Source: JAVDCA01 sp963819385 | GTDB lineage: Bacteria; Pseudomonadota; Alphaproteobacteria; Rhizobiales; Xanthobacteraceae | Assembly: GCA_963819385.1 (NCBI GenBank) | Contig: CAWFVV010000006.1 | Location: 2,356,001 to 2,420,000 of the forward strand | Reading direction: 5' to 3' | Length of the DNA: 64,000 nt | Part shown: one piece after another, positions 45,258-53,043 of the stretch | How the letters are laid out: each line of letters opens with the position of its first letter | Position numbering within the stretch: the stretch's first letter is position 1 | Made by a program: the position numbers and the translations under genes | Notes under the pieces: generated by a model | What the model saw: the letters and a program-made list of their open reading frames with translations, nothing else | Told to the model about the DNA's origin: nothing | Database searches by the model: none

Positions 45258-45949
45258 CGCGCGTGGCCTCCGCGGACGCCGGGATCGCTGACGAGCCGCG
45301 GCGCCACGCGGCCGCCGGGGCCGGTCAGCTGCGGCTCGGTATCGACTTCGACAACACACTCATCGCCTATGACCACGTCTTTCGCGCGCAGGCGCGCGCG
45401 CGCCAACTGCTGTCCGGCGGCTTCCGCGGCAGCAAGCAGGCGGTGCGCGACGCGGTGCGCCTGCTGCCCGACGGCGAGATCGCCTGGCAGCGGCTGCAGG
45501 GCTACGTCTACGGGCAAGGCATCGGCGAGGCGGCGCTGTTCGCCGGCGTCGACCGCTTCCTGCGCCGCTGCCGGCAGGCCGGGCACACGGTGTTCATCGT
45601 CAGCCACAAGACCGAATACGCAAACTACGATCCCGCGCGCGTGAACTTGCGCGCGGCGGCGCTCGGCTTCATGGAGGCGCACGGCTTCTTCGATCCGCGC
45701 CGCTACGCGATCGCGCGCGAGAATGTTTTCTTCGAAGGGACGCGGGCCGACAAGCTCGCGCGCATCGCGGCGCTCGGCTGCACGCATTTCGTCGACGACC
45801 TCATCGAGGTGCTGACCGATCCCGGCTTTCCGGCGGGCGTCGAGCGCGTGCTGTTCGGCCGCCCGGATGGCGCGCAAACGGCCGGCCTATGCGTCTGCGC
45901 GAGCTGGCGCGAGATCGCAGCGGCGCTGCTCGCCGAGGCGTCGCGATGA
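45254..45949 (+). CDS. HAD-superfamily phosphatase-like protein
   Basis: 231 residues from a GTG at 45254 that overlaps the previous stop. HAD motif I is GIDFDNTLIAYD, motif II the serine in VFIVSHKTEYANYD, motif III the lysine in RADKLARIAAL, and motif IV CTHFVDDLIEVL. In motif I the second aspartate (DxD) is replaced by Asn (DFDNT), which is seen in some HAD subgroups. In this operon it could dephosphorylate a sugar bisphosphate between the two sugar-phosphate activation steps. The ATG of the next gene overlaps its stop. Confidence 0.78.
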   Translation: MTRVASADAGIADEPRRHAAAGAGQLRLGIDFDNTLIAYDHVFRAQARARQLLSGGFRGSKQAVRDAVRLLPDGEIAWQRLQGYVYGQGIGEAALFAGVDRFLRRCRQAGHTVFIVSHKTEYANYDPARVNLRAAALGFMEAHGFFDPRRYAIARENVFFEGTRADKLARIAALGCTHFVDDLIEVLTDPGFPAGVERVLFGRPDGAQTAGLCVCASWREIAAALLAEASR

Positions 45950-46992
45950 CCGCGACGCCCGCGGAGGAGACCGCCGCCCGCGACGCCGCGCTGGCGCTCG
46001 CGCGCGATCTCGTCGGCGGCCCGGTTGATGCCCTTGCGCCGCTGCGGGGCGGCCGCAATGCCCGGGTCTTCCGCGTCGCGGCCGGCGCCGCGGTGTTTGC
46101 GCTCAAGCTTTTCCCGCCGCCCGCTGATGGGCGCGACCGGCTGGCGACCGAGGTCGAGGCACTGCGGCTGATGCAGGGCTGCGGCATCGCCGACATCGCG
46201 CGCGTCGTCGCGACGGACCGGGCGCGCCACGGCGCACTGCTCACCTGGCTCGACGGCACGCCGATCGCGACGCCGGGCGACGCCGACATCGATGCGGCCG
46301 CGGAATTCCTCGCCGCGCTGCGGGCGGCGGGCGCGACCGCCGCGGGCCGCGCCTTCCGCCGGCCGGCCGCCGAGGCGTGTCTCTCGGGCCGCGAGGTCGA
46401 GCGGCAGATCCGCGCGAGGCTCGCGGCCCTGCTGGCGCACGGCGAGACGGAACCGGCGCTCGCGGGCTTCCTGCGCGACACGTTCGCGCCCGCGCTCGCA
46501 AGGCTGCTCGCGCGCGCCGAGCGCGCCTTCGCCGCAGCCGGGCTTGACTTCGCCGACCCCCTCCCGCAGGAAAAACAGCGCTTGGTGCCGGCCGATTTCG
46601 GCTTTCACAATTGCCTGCGCGGCGCCGACGGCAGGCTCAAGTTCCTCGACTTCGAGTATTTCGGCTGGGACGATCCGGTGAAACTCACGGCCGACATGCT
46701 CCATCATCCCGGCACGCCGCTCGCCGCGCCGCAGGCCGCGCGGCTGCGCGCCGCGGCGCAGCGCATCTACGGACACGATCCCGCGTTCGCGCCGCGCCTC
46801 GCGGCGCTCTACCCGCTGTTCGGCCTGCGCTGGGCGCTGATCCTGCTCAACGAGTTCCTGCCCGAGCGCTGGCGCGGCCGCGTCGAGGCCGGCGAGACGG
46901 CGGCGTGGCCGCAGGCGAAAGCGCGCCAGCTCGCGCGCGCGGAGAACCTGCTGGCGCGCCTCGCGCCGCTCACGGAGGCGGCGCATGGATAG
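45946..46992 (+). CDS. Aminoglycoside/choline phosphotransferase-like kinase
   Basis: 348 residues of the APH/choline-kinase fold. The N-lobe has LRGGRNARVFRVAAGAAVFA with the lysine in ALKLFPPPAD. The C-lobe has the catalytic loop LVPADFGFHNCLRG (D-x-G-x-H-N) and metal site KFLDFEYFGWDDPVKL. It probably phosphorylates a small sugar or alcohol. The ATG overlaps the HAD stop (ATGA), and its own end overlaps the transketolase N-subunit start by eight bases. These tight overlaps suggest a single coordinated pathway. Confidence 0.8.
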   Translation: MTATPAEETAARDAALALARDLVGGPVDALAPLRGGRNARVFRVAAGAAVFALKLFPPPADGRDRLATEVEALRLMQGCGIADIARVVATDRARHGALLTWLDGTPIATPGDADIDAAAEFLAALRAAGATAAGRAFRRPAAEACLSGREVERQIRARLAALLAHGETEPALAGFLRDTFAPALARLLARAERAFAAAGLDFADPLPQEKQRLVPADFGFHNCLRGADGRLKFLDFEYFGWDDPVKLTADMLHHPGTPLAAPQAARLRAAAQRIYGHDPAFAPRLAALYPLFGLRWALILLNEFLPERWRGRVEAGETAAWPQAKARQLARAENLLARLAPLTEAAHG

Positions 46993-47833
46993 TCTCGTGC
47001 ATGAAGCCGCGCGGAGCGCCGGGGCGGCGCCCGGGCTCGACGAGCGCTCGCTGCAGCTGCGGCGGCTGGTCGTGCGCGCGCTCGACGGCGGCGGGCGCGG
47101 GCACGTCGGCTCGTCGATGTCGCTGATCGAGATCCTGCGCGTGCTCTACGACGACGTGCTGCGCTTGCGCGCCGCCGAGCCGCGCTGGGCCGGACGCGAC
47201 CGCATGATCCTGAGCAAGGGGCACGGCTGCCTCGCGCTCTACGCGCTGCTCGCCGACAAGGGGTTCTTCGGCCTCGACGAGCTCGACACGTTCTGCCGGC
47301 GCGACTCGATCCTCGGCGGCCATCCGGAGGCCGGCAAGGTGCCGGGCGTCGAGGCCTCGACCGGCGCGCTCGGCCACGGGCTCTCGGTCGGGCTCGGCAT
47401 GGCGCTGGCGCTGCGCGCAAGAAAGAGCGATGCGCGCGTGTTCGTCGTGATGGGCGACGGCGAGATCAACGAAGGCTCGGTGTGGGAGGCCGCGATGTGC
47501 GCCGGCAAGCACGGCGTCGACCGGCTCACGGCGCTGGTCGACTACAACAAGATCCAGTCCGCCGGGCCGACGCGCGAGATCCAGGACCTCGAGCCGCTCG
47601 CCGACAAGTGGCGCGCCTTCGGCTTCGCGGTCGCCGAGGTCGACGGGCATGACGTCGCGGCGCTGCGCGAGACCTATGCGCGGCTGCCGTTCACGGCCGG
47701 CAAGCCGAGCGCCATCATCTGCCACACCGTGAAGGGCAAGGGCCTTCCGTTCGCCGAGAACGACGCGGAGTGGCACCACAAGTCGAAGATCGGCGGCGAT
47801 CTCGTCGCGCGCATGTACGGCGCACTGGAGTAG
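46985..47833 (+). CDS. Transketolase N-terminal subunit
   Basis: 282 residues, the TPP-binding half of a split transketolase: GGGRGHVGSSMSLIEILRVL, RMILSKGHGCLALYALLADK, STGALGHGLSVGLGMALAL, the TPP motif VMGDGEINEGSVWEAAMCA and a C-terminal VKGKGLPFAENDAEWHHKS. Such split enzymes move two-carbon units between sugars and are often found outside the pentose pathway in polysaccharide loci. The C-subunit gene follows three bases after its stop. Confidence 0.9.
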   Translation: MDSLVHEAARSAGAAPGLDERSLQLRRLVVRALDGGGRGHVGSSMSLIEILRVLYDDVLRLRAAEPRWAGRDRMILSKGHGCLALYALLADKGFFGLDELDTFCRRDSILGGHPEAGKVPGVEASTGALGHGLSVGLGMALALRARKSDARVFVVMGDGEINEGSVWEAAMCAGKHGVDRLTALVDYNKIQSAGPTREIQDLEPLADKWRAFGFAVAEVDGHDVAALRETYARLPFTAGKPSAIICHTVKGKGLPFAENDAEWHHKSKIGGDLVARMYGALE

Positions 47834-47836
47834 GCG

Positions 47837-48788
47837 ATGCGCGCCACGTGTCTCAAGCAGGTGCATGCGCTCGCCAGGCGCGACGAGCGGGTGGTGTTCA
47901 TCGGCTCGGATCTCGAGCCCCGGGCTGCTCGCCGACATGAAGCGGGAGATGCCGGAGCGCTGGTTCATGGAGGGCATCACGGAGCAGAACGTCGTCGGCA
48001 TGGCGGCCGGCTTCGCGATGGAAGGCTTCATCCCGTACGTCAACACGATCGCGACGTTCATCACGCGGCGCTGCTACGAGCAGGTGGCGGTCGATCTCTG
48101 CCTGCACGACCTGCCGGTGCGGCTGATCGGCAACGGCGGCGGCCTCGTCTATGCGCCGCTCGGGCCGACGCATCTCGCGATCGAGGACATCGCGATCATG
48201 CGCGCGCTGCCCAACATGGCGGTGGTCGCGGTGTGCGACGCGCAGGAGATGACGGCCTTCATGCAGACCTCGCTCGACTGGCCGCATCCGATCTACATCC
48301 GCCTCGCCAAGGGCGGCGATCCGGTCGTCAGCCGCAAGGAGAACGGGTTCGCGATCGGCAAGGCGATCCCGATGCGGCGCGCGCGGGCGCGCGGCGCGGT
48401 GGCGCTGATGGCGACCGGCGTGATGACCACGAACTGCCTCGCCGCCGCCGACATCCTGGCGCGCGACGGGATCGACGCCTCGGTGCTGCATATCCACACC
48501 GTCAAGCCGCTCGACGAGACGGCGGTGCTCGAGCATGCGTCCGACGCGAGCCTCGTCGTCACGGTCGAGGAAGGCGTCGGCATCGGCGGGCTCGGCAGCG
48601 CGATCACGGACGTGCTGGTCGAGAAGCTCGGGCGCGGGATGCCGGCGATGCGGCGCATCGCGCTGCCGGACGCGTTCCCGCATCACTATGGCTTGCAGGA
48701 GCAGCAGTTCGAGCTTTATGGGCTCGCACCGGAGCAGATCGCCGCGACGGCCGCGGCGGGGCTCAAGGCGAAGGACCTGGTGGCGTGA
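47837..48788 (+). pseudogene. Transketolase C-terminal subunit, one frameshift
   Basis: About 317 residues: MRATCLKQVHALARRDERVV then FIGSDL in the first frame. A single extra base in the CCCC run near 47921-47925 shifts reading, and the next frame continues GLLADMKREMPERWFMEGIT, EQNVVGMAAGFAMEGFIPYV, GNGGGLVYAPLGPTHLAIED and the C-terminal domain (VTVEEGVGIGGLGSAITDVL). With the base removed it is a normal pyrimidine-binding and C-terminal domain partner of the upstream subunit. Most likely a sequencing error. Confidence 0.85.
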
Positions 48789-49194
48789 AGCACGCAAGAT
48801 AGCGATCTGAATCATTACGTCTGCCGTCGTCGGGTTCAATCTGCCAATCTGCCTCACGGAGGGGTGGAAGCGGCGACGCGTAGAATATTTTTCGCCGACC
48901 GGGCAGCATTCCTTGTAAAGAACAGGGAAAATACAAGGACGCCTGAAGGGCGATGCGCGACGGGTAGAAGAATTTGCATGTTCAGGGCCTCCTTTGAAAA
49001 TGCTCGACTTTCCTCGTATGGCTTTGTTCTGCCGAACGACCTCGCCGATGGGAGCGGCGACCATGCCGTGTAGTTGCGGCCCGACCGTCCCGCATACCGG
49101 TACGTTCCGTACGGACCGCACGCGCACGCAACGCCCGCAGAGTGACTTTCTCACGCGCGAGCGAGCCGCCCAAGAACGACTTTGGTGATTGCAC
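48789..49194. other. Intergenic stretch, less GC-rich, probable promoter region
   Basis: 406 bases between the transketolase and RmlD-like genes. Composition shifts to more A/T between 48880 and 49030. A weak inverted repeat, GTACG-TTC-CGTAC (49100-49112), might be an operator. Short open frames exist on both strands but look like chance. A promoter for the downstream group would be expected here. Confidence 0.45.
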
Positions 49195-50052
49195 ATGTTT
49201 CTCCTGGTCGGCGGCGATTTGGAGATCGGCAGGGCGGCGGCGACGCACCTCGCGGGGCGCGCGCTCGCGACGACGCGGCGGCCGCTGGGCGCCGGCGACG
49301 CGCGCATCGCGCTCGATCTCGCGGGCGACCTCGCGGCCTGGGAGCCGCCGGCGGGCGTGACCTCGGCCTGCATCCTCGCCGCGATGGCGCGGCTTGCCGA
49401 CTGTGAAAAGGACCCGGAGGGGACCGCGCGCGTCAACGTCGCCGGCACGCTCGCGCTCGCCGAGCGGCTGATCGCGCGCGGCACGCACGTGCTGTTCATC
49501 TCGAGCGACAAGGTATTCGACGGCGCGACGCCGCAGATGCCGGCGGACGCGCCGACCGCGCCGGCGAGCGAGTACGGCAGGCAGAAGGCGCGCACCGAAG
49601 CGGCGCTGCGCGCGCACATCCAGCGCGGCGCGCCGGTCGCGATCCTGCGGCTCGCGAAGGTGGTCTCGCGCGAGACCGCGCTGCTGCGCGACTGGACCGC
49701 GGCGCTGAACGCCGGAAAGCCGATCCGCGCCTTCCACGACATGACCATGGCGCCGGTCGCGGTCGACACGGTCGTGCGCGCCATGGCGGCGCTGATGGAG
49801 GCGCGCGCGACCGGCATCTTCCAGCTCAGCGGGCCGCGCGACGTCTCCTACCTGGACGCGGGCCTGTTCCTGGCTGAACGCCTCGGCGCCGATGCGTCGC
49901 TCGTCGCGCGCGCGAGCTGCGTCGCGGCCGGGATGCCGGCGGGTGCGGGCCCGCCGCATACGACGCTCGATTCGCGTGCGCTTGCCGCGCGATACGGTAT
50001 CGTGGCGCCGGACGCGTGGGAGGTGCTGGAGGCAGTGCTTGGGCTCTCATGA
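49195..50052 (+). CDS. RmlD-like NAD(P)-dependent sugar reductase
   Basis: 285 residues. The N-terminal nucleotide motif is degenerate (FLLVGGDLEIGRAAATHLAG), but the rest follows the RmlD/SDR pattern: EGTARVNVAGTLALAERLI, VLFISSDKVFDG, the catalytic EYGRQKARTEAAL (YxxxK) and a C-terminal segment with SYLDAGLFLAERLG. It probably reduces a nucleotide-linked keto sugar. The ATG at 49195 is used here. Confidence 0.75.
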   Translation: MFLLVGGDLEIGRAAATHLAGRALATTRRPLGAGDARIALDLAGDLAAWEPPAGVTSACILAAMARLADCEKDPEGTARVNVAGTLALAERLIARGTHVLFISSDKVFDGATPQMPADAPTAPASEYGRQKARTEAALRAHIQRGAPVAILRLAKVVSRETALLRDWTAALNAGKPIRAFHDMTMAPVAVDTVVRAMAALMEARATGIFQLSGPRDVSYLDAGLFLAERLGADASLVARASCVAAGMPAGAGPPHTTLDSRALAARYGIVAPDAWEVLEAVLGLS

Positions 50053-50062
50053 GTGACACGAC

Positions 50063-50377
50063 ATGCGGCGCGTCATCCGCCGGAAGCTGATCAACTGGTA
50101 CTTGGCGGCCGAGCGGGGCGAGCGCGGCGCCTGGATCGCGCGTGCGCTGCGCTGGAAGGTCACGGTGCGCACGCCGCGGATGTTGCGGCTGGCCGGCTTC
50201 ACGGTCGGCGTGGCGAGCAGGCGCGTTTTCGTGGCGCGGCGCGACTGCGGCGTCGACGTGATGCGACTGCCGGCCGGCGCCCGCGCGCTCGCGACCGGGC
50301 AGCCGGTCGAAGCCGTGTCGCTTTCCCCGCTCGGATGGACGCGCGTCGCGTTCTGGCGACTGACCGGCCGGTTGTGA
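50063..50377 (+). CDS. Small basic protein, not recognised
   Basis: 104 residues starting at the ATG at 50063, ten bases after the reductase stop. It is rich in arginine (RRVIRRKLINWYLAAERGER) with short hydrophobic patches (RMLRLAGFTVGVASRRVFVA). The position in the operon makes it plausible, but codon use in this GC-rich DNA is not discriminating. No function is offered. Confidence 0.4.
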   Translation: MRRVIRRKLINWYLAAERGERGAWIARALRWKVTVRTPRMLRLAGFTVGVASRRVFVARRDCGVDVMRLPAGARALATGQPVEAVSLSPLGWTRVAFWRLTGRL

Positions 50378-50452
50378 ATCGCCGATGCGCCTGCGATAGA
50401 TGGCGCCGACAAGGGATGGGCGGCAAGTGCGACACGTACGGCAGGCCTGAGC

Positions 50453-51445
50453 ATGGGACTGGGTGGACAAGCGATCGACGCCATCGGCCGCGAGCATGCC
50501 TACCGGCCGATCACGGGCGACGTGCTCTTCATCGGCCGGCAGACGGTCTATTTCTCGCCGCAGGATCTGGCGCGGCGCCTGCGCGACCACTGTAAGGAGG
50601 TCGACGAAGGCGCGATCGAGGTCGACGGCACGACGCTCAACCGCAACCTCCAGGGCGAGCTCGCGACCGACCGCTCGATCTTCCGCGCGCTCGGGCTGCC
50701 GCCGGAGCGCATCAAGGCGCTCGACGTGAGCCCCTACGAGGGCGCCGAGATCATCCACGACCTCAACCAGCCCATCCCTTCGAACCTGCGTGGATGCGCC
50801 GACTTCATCGTCGACGGCTCGACGCTCGACAATGTGTTCGATCCCGCGATGGCGCTACGCAACTACGCGGAGCTGCTGCGGCCGGGCGGCCGCCTGCTCG
50901 CCATCAACGCCTGGAACCTGCGCGACAGCACCTACACGGCATGCTCGCCGTCCTGGTATCTCGACTATTTCGTCGCCAACGGATTTGCCGACTGCAAGGT
51001 CTATGTCTGCGTCGGCGCGCGCGCGGGCATCAATATCTACTGGCTCGACCCGTCGCTGATCGGCCTCGGCAAGCAGCAGGTGAAGACGCCGATCTTCGCC
51101 TCGTGGTGGCGGCGTCCGTTCGTGCTCGTGCTGGCCGAGAAATCCGCCACGCCGGGCCCAGCCGTGATCCCGACGCAGTCGGACTACCGCGGCGCTGCCG
51201 AATGGGAGCGCTTCCACGCCGTCGCCGATGCGATCGCCGTCTCGCCCCGGCCGCATGTATTGCGGTCGATCGGTCGGCTGCTGTTGCGCCGGCGCTCGTG
51301 GCGATCATGGGGATTCATGTGGATCGACGGCGAGTATCACCCGCGCCGGCTCGATGCCATGCATCGTGCCAAAGCCGCCGTATATCTGGCGCTTGTTTCG
51401 CTACGCGATCGGCAAGACGTTGCCGCTTCTGGGGCTACGGCATGA
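50453..51445 (+). CDS. SAM-dependent methyltransferase-like protein
   Basis: 330 residues. The central part has a methyltransferase-like sequence: RIKALDVSPYEGAEIIHDLN, ADFIVDGSTLDNVFDPAMAL and ELLRPGGRLLAINAWNLRDS. The first glycine motif is absent, but the post-motif 'LLRPGG' is clear. In the last 25 codons the frame may slip near 51370. The alternative frame reads KPPYIWRLFRYAIGKTLPLL and would end at 51515, a more natural C-terminus. It probably methylates a sugar or a lipid-linked glycan intermediate. Confidence 0.7.
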   Translation: MGLGGQAIDAIGREHAYRPITGDVLFIGRQTVYFSPQDLARRLRDHCKEVDEGAIEVDGTTLNRNLQGELATDRSIFRALGLPPERIKALDVSPYEGAEIIHDLNQPIPSNLRGCADFIVDGSTLDNVFDPAMALRNYAELLRPGGRLLAINAWNLRDSTYTACSPSWYLDYFVANGFADCKVYVCVGARAGINIYWLDPSLIGLGKQQVKTPIFASWWRRPFVLVLAEKSATPGPAVIPTQSDYRGAAEWERFHAVADAIAVSPRPHVLRSIGRLLLRRRSWRSWGFMWIDGEYHPRRLDAMHRAKAAVYLALVSLRDRQDVAASGATA

Positions 51446-51596
51446 TCGGCCGGCGACAGTCGCCGAAAAGGATGGCTCCATCCGGCCAGGTCGAATAAGA
51501 ATGTGTAGCCGATGAGGTCATCGCTTTGCGCCCCTCCACGTCACAGCCCCGCCAATCTGCGGTGAAAAATGACGATCGCGTCTGAGCTCCCGACCC

Positions 51597-53008
51597 GTGA
51601 CGCGCAGCCGGCACCGGGAGAGCACCAAGCCCCAAAAACACGAGACGGAGACGAGGCGCCCCATACCGGCACTCCATGGAGTTCGCTTCATTGCCGTGTC
51701 CTGCATATTGCTCGGACATGGCGTCGGCTGGATCATGCCGGCTACCGACAACGCCTTCATGAATACCTGGTTGGCAGCGCTCACTTCTTACGGGATGCCG
51801 TTGTTCTTTGTCCTGAGTGGCTTTGTGATTTACTACAACTATTCCGGAATGTTTTGCCAGTACCGGCTAAAATGGGCTACCGCATCGTTCCTCGGCGCAC
51901 GAATTGCACGACTTTATCCGCTATTCATCTGTTGCGTCCTCCTTGGATTCTCCATTCAGGAGATCTTTCTTTGGCTGGACGACTACAAATTCGAATTTGC
52001 GATTCTCGCAGTTCACGACCTGACGCTGACGCAATCCTGGTTCGCCGTCGCCCTTTTCAAGAAGCTCCTGCTGGAGGACGGCTTCGGCATCGGCTGGTCG
52101 ATATCCACCGAATTCTTCTTCTATATCGTCTACATCTTCATCGCGTTCACGTTGGTGCGGCTTCGAACAATACGCGCAACCCTGATTGCATCATTATTTT
52201 TCGTCGCCGCTGTCCACGTGTTCCTATACGCTTCCCTTCGCAACCTTCCGGCCATCGACGTCTTCGCGGCGCGGCACCTCAACATGATCGATATGCCGGC
52301 AGAAAGCTCGTTCACGCGCTGGCTCTTTTACTATTCGCCCTACGTCCGCATATTCGAGTTCATCCTCGGCTGCCTCGCCGCCCACCTCTTCATGTTGATC
52401 GGTTCGGCAAGGATGAAGCAGTACGTACGCGGCGTGCAGGTCGCGTTGCTGGCCTCGCTGCTCCTCACAGCGTTGCTCTACATACTCAGCGCAGCGGGAG
52501 GCGAGCGGCTGTCCGGCTACATGAAATTCTATCTTTGGAATTTCGGCTACGCGACTCCGTTTTGCGGCCCTGATTTTCCTGAGCGCAGCCTGTGAGTGGG
52601 TTTGGCTGAATTCGATGGCTGAGCGGAACGATCTCGATCAAGCTGGGCGAGATGAGTTATTCGATCTACTCCGTTCACGTCTTTATTTTCGGCTTGTTCA
52701 TTCAGCCGGCGCGCCCCTTTTCAGCGCTCAATGTGGCTGATGGAGCAATTCGGCTGCTCGTCGCAATCGCCTTCACGTTGCTCGTCTCCTATTCGACCTA
52801 TCGTCTCATCGAGATGCCCGCGCGCAAATCGCTGCGCATCCGGCTCGCGGGCTGGGCCACGGCGGCGTTCGGAGGGCGGGCAGACAACCGTCTGGGGGAC
52901 GGAAGAACGGCTGCGTTCGGGGTATGGATGCTGGTCGCCCTTGCGGCATTTCTTGCAGCGTGCGCAAGTTACCAGGTGATCGCGGCGCACCTTCCGCTTC
53001 ACCATTAG
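51597..53008 (+). pseudogene. Acyltransferase family 3 (OafA-like), two frameshifts
   Basis: A membrane O-acyltransferase of about 470 residues starting at a GTG at 51597. Family marks are RPIPALHGVRFIAVSCILLG then HGVGW, YGMPLFFVLSGFVIYYNYSG, FLGARIARLYPLFICC and GFGIGWSISTEFFFYIVYIF. The frame breaks near 52555 (a second frame gives AALIFLSAACEWVWLNSMA) and near 52625 (a third gives EMSYSIYSVHVFIFGLFIQP through the last helices to 53008). Such enzymes acetylate surface polysaccharides. The DNA here is clearly less GC-rich than the sugar genes around it. Confidence 0.8.
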
Positions 53009-53043
53009 CGCCCGGTGCAGCCGCCACCCATCGGGTTCTACTC

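Noticed and set aside
48864..49188. Two short plus-strand frames between transketolase and reductase genes
   Set aside because: No family-like sequence and an AT-richer, promoter-like setting.
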